A stretch of 64,000 bases of DNA. It comes from Thermosynechococcus sp. GTDB taxonomy: Bacteria > Cyanobacteriota > Cyanobacteriia > Thermosynechococcales > Thermosynechococcaceae. The notes under the pieces were generated by a model. The model saw only the letters and a program-made list of their open reading frames with translations, made no database searches and was not told the origin of the DNA. The stretch is taken from NCBI RefSeq assembly GCF_025999095.1, contig NZ_AP024678.1, positions 1,953,527 through 2,017,526 on the forward strand. Direction: 5' to 3'. Both the position numbers and the translations under genes were made by a program. Positions 53,281 to 62,538 of this stretch are shown piece by piece (position 1 is the stretch's first letter; each line of letters opens with the position of its first letter).

Positions 53281-54126
53281 ATGAGCACCGCTGCAGCAAC
53301 GGCTGTTCCCAGTATTTTCTCAGGTGAATTTGTTCAGGAAACACTGGCTTTAACCCGTCGCCTGTTTATCCAACTGCAACGGCGCCCTTCCACACTGGTG
53401 GCGGGGGTGGTACAACCCTTGATTTGGCTGGTCCTCTTTGGTGCCCTCTTCCAAAATGTGCCGCAGGGCCTCTTTGGCGAGAGCACGAGTTATGGTCAGT
53501 TTCTTTGCGCTGGCATTATTGTCTTTACGGCCTTTAGTGGTGCCCTCAATGCGGGGTTGCCGGTGATGTTTGACCGTGAATTTGGGTTTTTGAATCGGCT
53601 GTTGGTGGCACCGTTGGCTTCGCGGTTTTCAATTGTTCTCGCCTCGGCGTTGTTTATTACCACCCTAAGTCTGATTCAGGTGGGGGCGATCGCCAGCTTG
53701 GGGGCACTCCTAGGAACGGGGCTACCCAATTTAGCGGGTATTGGGGTTGTCTTGGCAACGGTGCTGATTTTGGTTTTCGGCGTAACGGCCTTGAGCCTCG
53801 GTCTTACCTTTGCCTTGCCGGGGCACATCGAATTGTTGGCCGTTATTTTTGTCATCAACCTACCGTTACTCTTTGCCAGTACCGCCTTGGTGCCCCTGTC
53901 GTTTATGCCTCGCTGGTTGCAGTGGATTGCTAGCCTCAACCCCCTCAGTTTGGCCATTGAACCAATTCGCTATGTCTATCTGCACCCCGATTGGCGGTTG
54001 AGCGATGTGGTGATGGTGGCTCCTTGGGGGTCACTGAGCTTGGGAGCGGCACTGCTAATCCTTTTGACTGTCGCCCTAGGAATGAGCCTACTGATCCAAC
54101 CGCTATTACGGCGCCGCTTGGCCTAG
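53281..54126 (+). CDS. ABC-2 type transporter permease
   Basis: The 281-residue protein has about six spans. It starts after a soluble amphipathic N-terminus (ETLALTRRLFIQLQRRPSTL) and has the ABC-2 motif region VMFDREFGFLNRLLVAPL. Near the end MPRWLQWIASLNPLSLAIEPIRY is followed by the last span. No ATPase gene is adjacent, so its partner must be encoded elsewhere. It belongs to the DrrB/NodJ-like exporter group; cargo unknown. Confidence 0.85.
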   Translation: MSTAAATAVPSIFSGEFVQETLALTRRLFIQLQRRPSTLVAGVVQPLIWLVLFGALFQNVPQGLFGESTSYGQFLCAGIIVFTAFSGALNAGLPVMFDREFGFLNRLLVAPLASRFSIVLASALFITTLSLIQVGAIASLGALLGTGLPNLAGIGVVLATVLILVFGVTALSLGLTFALPGHIELLAVIFVINLPLLFASTALVPLSFMPRWLQWIASLNPLSLAIEPIRYVYLHPDWRLSDVVMVAPWGSLSLGAALLILLTVALGMSLLIQPLLRRRLA

Positions 54127-56000
54127 ACCACCCGCAATGTGAAGCCTTGGGTACACCACTCCCGCACATCCAAGCAAAACTCATTCCCTTCCGGTTCACT
54201 GCTGAGATCCCCTAGCAGACCGAGAACCAAGGCAAGACTATCCTCACCAGAAATTAGGAATGGCTCTGAATGATTGGGGTGGCTACTCAGTTGACTAAAA
54301 CGGCTCAGAGGACGGGGGCTGCTGATGATAAAGACCTTCAGCCATTGGCAAGGGCGATTCAGCGTCCAAGTATAGAGGGGAATATTCAAGCCGGGGGCAA
54401 CCGCTAACTGCCACGACTGCGTTTGCAGCGGCAGCAGGAGCATCCCCTGACTGCTATCCCAGGCAAGGGCGACAATGTTGAGGGGGCGATCGCCATAGTT
54501 GTAGAGGCTCCAGCGGCAAGTATCTCCCTTGGCCAAGGTGAGGGGGCTGTGTAAATTCATGGCTGGCAGCTTAGTGCTCAGGACATCTGGAAGGGGATTG
54601 GGACTGCGGGGGGGGGATTGGCGGCTCAAGAGTTTTGCTGTTGGCGATAGTTGTTCAAGAGTTGTACACACAGCCACCTGACTGGAGGTGGGATTGAGCG
54701 TTAGGGTCAGCCATTTCTGGGCCAGGAGGGCATTCAGTAGGGGGTTCAAGCGACGGATACCGGCTTTGGCGGCTTCATTGCTACCACTACAACTGTGTTC
54801 CAACAACGTCCCTACTGGCCACTCCAGCCCATAACTGCCCGCTGTCTCACTTTTGGTGAGAACCACATCCGGCAGGGAGTCACTGCTGTTGAGGACGGCA
54901 GCTTTTTCTTCATTGGCCAGGGCATTGATGGCATCCACGCGCTCAATTTTGCTGAGGTTGGTGTCGAGGGCCACCTGCAGATGGAGATTTTTCCCTAAAC
55001 GCCGCTGTTGTTCATAGAGGCGATCGCCCACTTGCAGAGGCTGACTGCTGACTCCTTGGGCCAGCAGGCCATTAAAACTCGCCATATCAACCACGGTGCC
55101 ACCATCGGCAGTGCTCCAGCGACTGTGGGGATGACAGTAGGTCAACAGCCAAGGACTGAGGCCGCCACACCAGATTTGTAGGGAGCGATCGCGCCCTATT
55201 GCCTGCACTACACCATCAAATCCTGGGGATAGGGTGAGGTTCGCCGCTAACCCGTCGCTCACCAGACGCATTTCTGCCCCCGTTTGCCAGCGCAGTTCAT
55301 CGGCTGTGTACATCAGGCTCGTTGCCAAGGGGCGATCGCCCCCCAAAGCCGCTAGATAATGGCTAAAACTAGCAGTAAAGAGTCCCATAGGGACACCATT
55401 CAGGTGTGTTTCTACTCCCAAATCAGCCCAGAGGAGATGATCTTTGGGAACTTGGCCTATGCCACGGGTCTCTCCGGGGTGCAACGGGACAAATCGCCAA
55501 CGCAGCATCTCCCCCTCAATGGGGGGCGGGCTAAAGCGAGTGTCGAGCCATACCTGTACCCCTTTGGTACGCAGTAATTCAGCCAGAGGTAAGATGCCCT
55601 CACCAGCTCTTGTGGCATCCGCCAAAACCAGCGCTGGTTGTTGCTGCCAGAGGGTGCCATAGCCACTAAAGTAAACCAAAAGGGGCTGACCAGAGCGCTC
55701 CAGCACCCCTAGGGTTTCTTGGACAGCATCCAGGGTTGCCGCCTGTTCCGTCAGGAGTGTAATGTCACCGTCCGCCAGCCCCCACCCGTCTAACAACAGG
55801 TTTTTCACTAGCTGAACATCTGTCAGACAACCCGCTAAGGGGGGCACACCGGCCAACTGGGGATAGTGGTTAATGCCAATCAGGAGGACTCGCCACGGAC
55901 GAAGGGAGTCTGCCCAGGAGCCGCCTGCCGTTTGCCAAACCCACGGCATCAGTGTCAGTGCCGCAGCACCATACAAAAAAGAACGACGGCTTAACCGCAT
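54123..56000 (-). CDS. Tat-exported caspase-like (p20) protein lacking the catalytic dyad
   Basis: The 625-residue protein starts SRRSFLYGAAALTLMPW, a twin-arginine signal. A p20-like domain follows (about 34-220): VLLIGINHYPQL, then YFSGYG (110-115) where active caspases have SGHG, and WLDTRFS (151-157) where they have LD-C-S/H. The His is Tyr114 and the Cys is Arg155, so peptidase activity is not expected. A C-terminal domain (about 450-600) resembles the beta-rich, DUF4384-like half found with cyanobacterial caspase homologues. It is convergent with the ABC permease (four-base overlap). Confidence 0.83.
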   Translation of the reverse strand: MRLSRRSFLYGAAALTLMPWVWQTAGGSWADSLRPWRVLLIGINHYPQLAGVPPLAGCLTDVQLVKNLLLDGWGLADGDITLLTEQAATLDAVQETLGVLERSGQPLLVYFSGYGTLWQQQPALVLADATRAGEGILPLAELLRTKGVQVWLDTRFSPPPIEGEMLRWRFVPLHPGETRGIGQVPKDHLLWADLGVETHLNGVPMGLFTASFSHYLAALGGDRPLATSLMYTADELRWQTGAEMRLVSDGLAANLTLSPGFDGVVQAIGRDRSLQIWCGGLSPWLLTYCHPHSRWSTADGGTVVDMASFNGLLAQGVSSQPLQVGDRLYEQQRRLGKNLHLQVALDTNLSKIERVDAINALANEEKAAVLNSSDSLPDVVLTKSETAGSYGLEWPVGTLLEHSCSGSNEAAKAGIRRLNPLLNALLAQKWLTLTLNPTSSQVAVCTTLEQLSPTAKLLSRQSPPRSPNPLPDVLSTKLPAMNLHSPLTLAKGDTCRWSLYNYGDRPLNIVALAWDSSQGMLLLPLQTQSWQLAVAPGLNIPLYTWTLNRPCQWLKVFIISSPRPLSRFSQLSSHPNHSEPFLISGEDSLALVLGLLGDLSSEPEGNEFCLDVREWCTQGFTLRVV

Positions 56001-56132
56001 GCCTTACCTCCCAACAAACCCATCCTCAGGTTAGAGCACGGGCACAACAACACTTATGAATTAGGACTAGTTCTATTCTCAAAGGTTGTGGACTCAATTA
56101 GGTCCACAGCGAGCATAAAACATCAATTTTTC

Positions 56133-56783
56133 CTAAAGGCCTTCCCCCCGCACAATGAAGCGGACACGCTGGCTAATAGTTGTCGCATGGTCACCAATGC
56201 GCTCCAAGTTGCGAATCAGCAGCAGTAGGATCAAGCGCAGTTCCACCGGCTCTTGGGGATTCAAAGGGGCGCAAAGTCGCCCATAAAGACGTTGGTAGTC
56301 GGCATCGACGGCATCATCGCAGTTGGCTAGGGCGACTCCCGCCTCAGGATCAAAATTGGCAATGGCGGATAGGGCGGCCGATAGCAACAGTTGCGATCTC
56401 TCGAACATCAAGCGGAGGTCCTCAAAGTAAGGTGGGGGTGGGTACCGCAGCAGCGTTTGAGCAGCACGGCCAATTTCAAGGGCATCATCGCCGATGAGCG
56501 CTAGATCGCGACAGAAGTGGGAAAGCATGACCAGAAATCGCAGATCCTCTGCCACAGCGGCTTGCAATGTCAGCAGGGCGATCGCCTGGCGATTGAGTTC
56601 TTGAGCACTGCGGTTAATGTCTTGTTCCCTTTGGATCAACTGCTCAACACTGAGGAGATTTCGCTCAATCAGAGCACCATAGGCCAGTTGACAGGCACTT
56701 TCCACCAGTGCCCCTAGGCGCAGCAAGTCACTGCGCAGACGTTTTAGTTGCCGTTCAAAATGGGTGGCCACAGTCTCAGGCAC
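56133..56783 (-). CDS. phoU: Phosphate signalling protein PhoU
   Basis: PhoU links the Pst phosphate transporter with the phosphate sensor kinase. The 216-residue all-helical product has two repeats, with conserved metal/acidic patches such as DLALIGDDALEIGRAA and LLIRNLERIGDHATTIS. Length is normal. No pst gene is in the window. It is divergent from the branched-chain amino acid permease gene. Confidence 0.9.
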   Translation of the reverse strand: MPETVATHFERQLKRLRSDLLRLGALVESACQLAYGALIERNLLSVEQLIQREQDINRSAQELNRQAIALLTLQAAVAEDLRFLVMLSHFCRDLALIGDDALEIGRAAQTLLRYPPPPYFEDLRLMFERSQLLLSAALSAIANFDPEAGVALANCDDAVDADYQRLYGRLCAPLNPQEPVELRLILLLLIRNLERIGDHATTISQRVRFIVRGEGL

Positions 56784-56867
56784 CCACCCTTGCTCAAATA
56801 ACTGTGCTCCCTAGTGTGCCAAAAAATGGGGTGAGTTGTGCCTTGGGCACAGCCGGAATCAATGATG

Positions 56868-56873
56868 TATAAA
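56868..56873 (+). promoter_or_regulatory. Possible -10 box upstream of livM-like gene
   Basis: TATAAA lies in an AT-rich patch at 56868-56873, 85 bases before the chosen start. A TTGGGC is 19 bases further upstream, which is wide for a -35. Confidence 0.3.
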
Positions 56874-56952
56874 ATATAGGCATTTTGATTCTTGCATCCA
56901 CTGGCGCGATCGCAACCGCACAGCTGTATTGGCCTTCACTTCCAGGACCTCA

Positions 56953-58203
56953 ATGGTTGGTTATCTCATTTCCCTTGGTATTTTCACTGCCACCTTTGCC
57001 CTCTTTAGCTTGGGGCTAAATTTGCACTGGGGCTATACGGGGCTAATTAACTTTGGCCATGTCGGCTTTTTGGCCATTGGTTCCTACACCACGATTTTGT
57101 TGGGGATTGCTGGCGTGCCGATGTTCTTTGCCGTCCTGGCTGGGGTGGTGCTGGCCATGGGACTAGGCTTTTTAATGGGGATTGCTACGCTGCGACTGCG
57201 GGAAGATTACCTGGCAATTGTGACCATCGGCATGGCGGAAATTGTCCGCCTGATTGCCCTCAATGAGGATTGGCTAACCCGAGGGGGTCGGGGAGTGTAT
57301 GGGTTTCCGCTGCCCCTTGCTCAGTTCAATCCCAATATACCGACTAAGCTGGGGATGATAGCTCTTTTTTGGGCTGTGGTGGGGGGGGCTGCATGGCAGT
57401 GGTGGCAATGGTTACAGCGGCAGTATGGGCGATCGCACCCCCGCTGGTTACTCCCGAGCTATGCAGCGTTATTGATTGCCAGTACCCTCAACCTTTGGGC
57501 AACGTTACTGCCTTTGAGCTTGGGACGGGGAATTGCCATTTTGCCTCTTGTGTTGACACTGGTGACCCTTGGTGGAGCGATCGCTCTTGTGAGCTACTAT
57601 TGCCGTCCAGAAAGACGAGCGGTGCTTCCCATTGCCCTGAATACCTTGGCCGCTGCCTTAGTTGGTCTTGTGGTCAAAGCCCTCACCCTTGGCCTATGGG
57701 AGTTTAGTTACCGAGCTGGGCTATTGTGGCTGTTGGTCTTGGTTTTGGCTTTGGTGGTGTGGCAGTTAGAGCGTTGGATTCATTCCCCCTGGGGACGGGT
57801 ACTCAAAGCAATCCGCGAAGATGAGGAGGTGGCCAAAGCGCTGGGCAAGAATGTCTTTGCTTACAAAATGCAATCGCTGTTGTTGGGGGGAGCGATCGCC
57901 GCGGTGGCAGGATCTTTTTATGCCTGGCAGCTCACATTTATTAACCCCGATGGCTTTTTATCTCTGATTACATTTCAGGCGTGGACAATTGTGGTTTTGG
58001 GGGGGGCAGGCAACAACATGGGACCTCTCCTCGGTGCCGCCCTTTTTTGGGCCTACACTGCACTGACCCGCTTTATTCCCCTAGATGGCGGTCGCTTAGA
58101 GGCGCTGCGGATGATGCTCATTGGCCTTGTCCTCATTGTCTTGATGATGTGGCGACCCCAGGGTATCTTGGGCAAAAAGGAGGAACTCAGCCTTGGTCGA
58201 TAA
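56953..58203 (+). CDS. Branched-chain/neutral amino acid ABC transporter permease (LivM/NatD-like)
   Basis: The product is about 416 residues from ATG 56953 (MVGYLISLGIFTATFALF); the frame opens at TTG 56929. LivM-type motifs are LNLHWGYTGLINFGHVGFLAIGS (in two parts), the EAA-like loop LKAIREDEEVAKALGKN and FYAWQLTFINPDGF. Relative to typical LivM proteins there is an extra hydrophobic middle part (about 145-265). In cyanobacteria NatD belongs to this family and imports neutral amino acids. It overlaps the ATPase gene by 11 bases. Confidence 0.87.
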   Translation: MVGYLISLGIFTATFALFSLGLNLHWGYTGLINFGHVGFLAIGSYTTILLGIAGVPMFFAVLAGVVLAMGLGFLMGIATLRLREDYLAIVTIGMAEIVRLIALNEDWLTRGGRGVYGFPLPLAQFNPNIPTKLGMIALFWAVVGGAAWQWWQWLQRQYGRSHPRWLLPSYAALLIASTLNLWATLLPLSLGRGIAILPLVLTLVTLGGAIALVSYYCRPERRAVLPIALNTLAAALVGLVVKALTLGLWEFSYRAGLLWLLVLVLALVVWQLERWIHSPWGRVLKAIREDEEVAKALGKNVFAYKMQSLLLGGAIAAVAGSFYAWQLTFINPDGFLSLITFQAWTIVVLGGAGNNMGPLLGAALFWAYTALTRFIPLDGGRLEALRMMLIGLVLIVLMMWRPQGILGKKEELSLGR

Positions 58204-59005
58204 GCCTTCTCTCGCACCTGTCTCTAGCGGTGTCAGTCAAGTCTTGCCCTCAGACCTCCTAGTGGCCACAGGCCTATGCAAAAGTTTTGGTGGCATTCGC
58301 GCCGTCGATCATGCGGAAATTCGAGTTGCCCGTGGCAGTATTACTGGTCTCATTGGTCCAAACGGTGCCGGCAAAACCACCCTATTCAACCTCTTGTGCA
58401 ACTTCCTTACGCCCGATCAAGGCCGTGTGATTTTTGATGGTGTCCCCATTAGTCATCTGCCAACCCACCAAGTTGCCCTTCAGGGACTCCTGCGCACCTT
58501 CCAAGTGCCGCGGGTACTCTCACGCCTATCGGTTCTCGAAAATATGCTCTTGGCAGCCCCGCTGCAAACTGGAGAGAAGTTGTGGAATAGCTGGCTTCAG
58601 CCCCTGCGCATTCGCCAAGAGGAACAGGAACTGCAGCAACGGGCGTGGGCAATTTTAGAGTCTGTGGGGCTAGCAGCCAAGGCCAATGACTATGCGGGTG
58701 CATTGTCGGGAGGGCAGCGAAAACTCCTTGAAATGGCGCGAGTCATGATGCACCGTCCCCGCATGGTCCTCCTCGATGAGCCAGCCGCCGGCGTCAATCC
58801 GACCTTGATCAACCAAATTTGTGGGCATATTGGGCGCTGGAATCAAGAGGGCGTGACGTTTCTGATTATTGAGCACAATATGGACGTGGTCATGTCCCTG
58901 TGTCAGCACATCTGGGTCTTAGCGGAGGGGAAAAATCTGGCTGACGGTCCTCCGAGCGAGATTCAAAGCAATCCTGAGGTCTTGAGAGCTTACCTTGGAC
59001 AATAA
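58193..59005 (+). CDS. Branched-chain/neutral amino acid ABC transporter ATPase (LivG/NatA-like)
   Basis: The 270-residue ATPase has Walker A GPNGAGKTTLFNLL, signature LSGGQRKLLEMAR and Walker B MVLLDEPAAGVNP. The switch His is in IIEHNMD. LivG-specific features are LLRTFQVPRVLSRLSVLENM and the C-terminal EVLRAYLG. It starts at TTG 58193 inside the permease gene. No LivF/NatE, LivH/NatC or binding protein is in the window, so the transporter is encoded in scattered pieces. Confidence 0.9.
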   Translation: MVDKPSLAPVSSGVSQVLPSDLLVATGLCKSFGGIRAVDHAEIRVARGSITGLIGPNGAGKTTLFNLLCNFLTPDQGRVIFDGVPISHLPTHQVALQGLLRTFQVPRVLSRLSVLENMLLAAPLQTGEKLWNSWLQPLRIRQEEQELQQRAWAILESVGLAAKANDYAGALSGGQRKLLEMARVMMHRPRMVLLDEPAAGVNPTLINQICGHIGRWNQEGVTFLIIEHNMDVVMSLCQHIWVLAEGKNLADGPPSEIQSNPEVLRAYLGQ

Positions 59006-59138
59006 ACCTTGGACAATCAGTCCGTTGGGGTGGGTCAGGGGTTCTCGCCTCTATCGCTTCTCACGTGACGTTGCTCATGTTTTTTGGGGGACAGCCCTCT
59101 TCGCAGCGATCGCCCACACTCAACACTCCGAAAGCCAA

Positions 59139-61224
59139 TCAAGAATAGTCACGGATCACCGCCAAGGAAGGACAGCGCTGCTGATCCAATTGCTGCAGGT
59201 ATTTGCGATGCCGATAGTAGTCACGCCGTAGTTGTTCAAGGCGTTGCAGCCCCTCTGGTGCCACACCCGAAATATCGTCAATCTCAGTGTCGCTGTTGGT
59301 GAGTACCAGATAGCGGCGTAGGTCTTCAGTGGCAGGAGATTGCCTTAAAATCAAGGCAACAGTTTCCTGCCAAGACTGCAGGAGGCAGCGACAGCGCTTT
59401 TCAACGGCAATGCGCTCAAGGGCAGCGGCGGCGGCCTGGATGACTAGTTTGGGGCGATCGAGACTGCTGGCAGTAGTCTCATCTAAATGGAGTAGCGGCG
59501 TCAGCAGAGAAGCATCTTCTGCTTCATTGAGGCGATCAAAAAGATGACTGACCAAATCCAAGTCCCTCAGTTGTGTTCCAGTCTCCGTGGGTGAATGCAG
59601 TGGCCATTCAGCGTTATAGAGATCATCGGGTGCAGGCAGGCCGGCACAGTGTTTTTCTTCAATGGCCAAGATCTGCCGCCACAGCCAACGGTGGTGGGAG
59701 AGGCTAAATTCAATATCCCGTGCCTGCAGCGTTTGCCGAATGAGGGGGCGATATTCGCCACAGTGGAGGTAGAGGCGCAGGAGCTGTTCTTCAGCTGCTT
59801 GACGCAAATTATAGTCCGCTGGACGCTGCCATTTTTGCGATCGCCCCTGCCAGCGGTGCCCCCGCACCTGTTGCCGCAGTGCCTCTTCAATACGGAGCGT
59901 CAAACGACTATCGTGGCGTCCCAATAGCTCAGCACAGTGGTGAATGTAGTGGCTGCGCAGGGTGGCGTTGGGAAGCTTGGCCAAAAGTTCACTGAGGGCT
60001 TGGCTGGCTTGCTGAAATTGATCGCCCTGCTCCAGATCGTACTGCTGCACAAGGGTCTGAATTTGCCAGTCCAGCCAAAGGGGGGCTTGATCCAACAGGC
60101 CTTGGTAGGCTGCCTGCTGTGCCGCTAAGGTGGCCTCATCGCCTGTGAAAAAGTCCGCCGCATCCTTACCCGCTGGCAAGGTGAGAATCCGCAGTCGTAG
60201 ATCCCCCCGATAGGCCAAATCCGCAGCCTCGCCAATGGCGCGATCGGCAGCCCGCTGTCCCGCCTTATCTGCATCAAAGTTGAGAATAATTTGCTTTGAC
60301 TCGGTGTAGCGCAGTAGCAACTTAATTTGGGCCTGACTGAGGGCAGTCCCTAAACTGGCCACCGCCTGGGGAAATCCCGCCTGGTGCAGAGCCATCACAT
60401 CAAAGTAGCCCTCAACAACGATCGCCTGATCCCTTTGGGCAATCGCCTGCCGTGCCTTATCGAGGCCAAAGAGCAACTGCCCCTTTTTAAAGATCAGGGT
60501 TTCTGGGGAGTTGAGATACTTCGGCTCCTGATTACTGAGGGTGCGACCGCCAAAGCCTACTACCCGTCCCTGGGCATCCATAATTGGGATCATCAGGCGA
60601 TCGCGAAAGCGGTCGTAGTAGCCATCCCCGTTGGACCGCGGCAGAATTAAGCCGGCCTGTTCCACAAGGGCAGGGGGATACCCCTTTTGCTCCACAAGAT
60701 AAGTATAAAGAACTTGCCACCCTGGGGGGGCATAGCCCAAGCGAAACTGCTGGATGGTTTCCTCCCTGAGCTGGCGCTGCCGCTGCAAATAGTCTTGGGC
60801 GTCTTGACCAACGGGTTGCCGCAGGGCGTGCTCATAGAAACGGGTGGCGATCGCCAGAATCTCGTAGAGTTGCTCTTGAAGGGATAGCCGCGCCTGTAGT
60901 GCCTGTTTTTGCTCACTAGCGAGGGTGCGCACGGGAATCTGATAGCGTTGGGCAAGGTCGAGCACCACCTCAGTAAAGGAGCGCTTTTGCAGTTCCATCA
61001 GGAACTTAATTGCATTGCCCCCGGCACCGCAGCCAAAACAGTAGTAAAAACCCTTGCAGGGGGCTGACCGTAAAACTGGGGGTTTTCTCCTCATGAAACG
61101 GACAACAGCCAACATATTCTTGGCCGCGCTTGCGTAGGACAACGTGCTCGGCCACCACATCAACAATGTTGACCGCTTGCCGCACAGCCTCAATTGTGTC
61201 GGGGTGTAGGGGAGGCATGTCCAT
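59139..61224 (-). CDS. dnaG: DNA primase, frameshifted near the zinc finger
   Basis: DnaG makes RNA primers for replication. The N-terminus from ATG 61224 reads MDMPPLHPDTIEAVRQAVN and CPFHEEKTPSFTVSP. The frame then breaks: the shifted frame carries CKGFYYCFGCGAGGNAIKFL, the rest of the CHC2 zinc domain. The shift lies in a run of five G on the plus strand (61059-61063); four would restore the frame. After the break the protein reads normally through the TOPRIM region (IVVEGYFDVMAL) to 59139, about 694 residues if repaired. As primase is essential, an extra base call is the simplest explanation. Confidence 0.85.
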
Positions 61225-61416
61225 AGACCATTAGTTTAGCCGATCCCCTAAGTCAGATCTTCCCCGCTGGCAAATTCAACAGTTCCTGAGCATGTTGCAA
61301 ACTCTTAACTGGAGCAGTCAGGGGCGATTCACCTTCGCTAGGATGTTGACGTTGCCCTTGTTAGGTGCAGAGGCAGGCTTTGAGGCCATAACCGTTCACA
61401 TAGGGAGCCAATATTC

Positions 61417-62527
61417 ATGAGTACCAGCCGCAAACGACTTGGTGTGTTCACCAGTGGCGGAGATTGCCCAGGTCTAAATACAGCTATTCGTGCCATTGTT
61501 GCCCATGCCACCTTAAGTTACGGTTGGGAGGTTCTTGGCATCCTCCACGCCACTCAGGGGCTAATTGAGCGGAAGGCGATCCCCCTCAATGCCGAAGGCC
61601 TCGGGGGCATGGACGTACTGCTCAACATGGGGGGAACCATTCTCGGCGCGATTAATAAGGGCGATACCCTTGGCCATGCCGATGAAGTGATTGCCGGGTA
61701 CTATGAATTGGGCTTGGATGCCCTCATTGCCATTTGTGGCGATGGCAGCCTGAAAATTTTGCATCAACTGGCGCAAAAGGGAAACTGGAATTTTCTTGCA
61801 GTGCCGAAAACCATTGATAACGATGTCGCCTTGACCGATCGCGCCATTGGCTTTGATACCGCTGTCAACACTGTTGTCGAAGCTCTGAGTCGAATTACCT
61901 CCACCGCCGCTAGCCACGATCGTGTTTTTGTAGTGGAAGTGATGGGGCGCACCGCTGGTCACTTGGCTCTGTATTCGGGCATTGCTGGCGGCGCTGACAT
62001 TATCCTGATTCCAGAAATTCCCTACTCCATTGAAGGCATTTGCCAGCACCTCCAGAAGTTGCGCGATCGCTGGGGACGTCAAGTTTGCCCTCATCGTCGT
62101 TGCTGAAGGCTGCCAGGAGCTAGAAGAAGACGCCAACCATCCTCGTCATTGCGGTATTGGCCAGTATATTGCCAATAAAATTGATCAGCACAGTCCCATC
62201 CCCATTGAGCTACGGGTTTCGGTGTTGGGTCACATTCAGCGGGGGGGCGCCCCAATGGCCATGGATCGGCTGCTGGCAGCAGGCATGGGCAATACCGCTG
62301 TCGATTTGGCGGCTCAAGGGACGTTTGGCCGCATGGTGGCGTGGCAGGCAGGGCAAGTGGTGACAGTGCCCATTGCCGATGTTGTTGCTAAATCCCCGCG
62401 CCATGTAGATCCGAATAGCTTCTTGATTCGCACCGCTCAAGGATTGGGGATTTACGTTGGTGACAAGCCGATGCTGCCCTACGTAGATCCCACCCTCTGC
62501 CGTGATCAAGTGATTTGCGCGATCTAG
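61417..62527 (+). CDS. pfkA: 6-phosphofructokinase, frameshifted
   Basis: PfkA phosphorylates fructose 6-phosphate in glycolysis. The first part (61417 to about 62075) has TSGGDCPGLNTAIRAIV, ICGDGSLKIL, PKTIDNDV and EVMGRTAGHLAL. The second part, in another frame, continues FALIVVAEGCQELEEDANHP and LGHIQRGGAPMAMDR to 62527. The switch lies near 62071-62087, around a run of four G; one base fewer or two more would join them. The Gly in GDGS is the ATP-type residue. With dnaG next door also frameshifted, a sequence error is likely. Confidence 0.85.
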
Positions 62528-62538
62528 AACCCCCTGAA

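Noticed and set aside
58995-59231. Plus-strand frame overlapping the end of the LivG-like gene and of dnaG
   Set aside because: TTG start, no motif, and half of it is antisense to dnaG.
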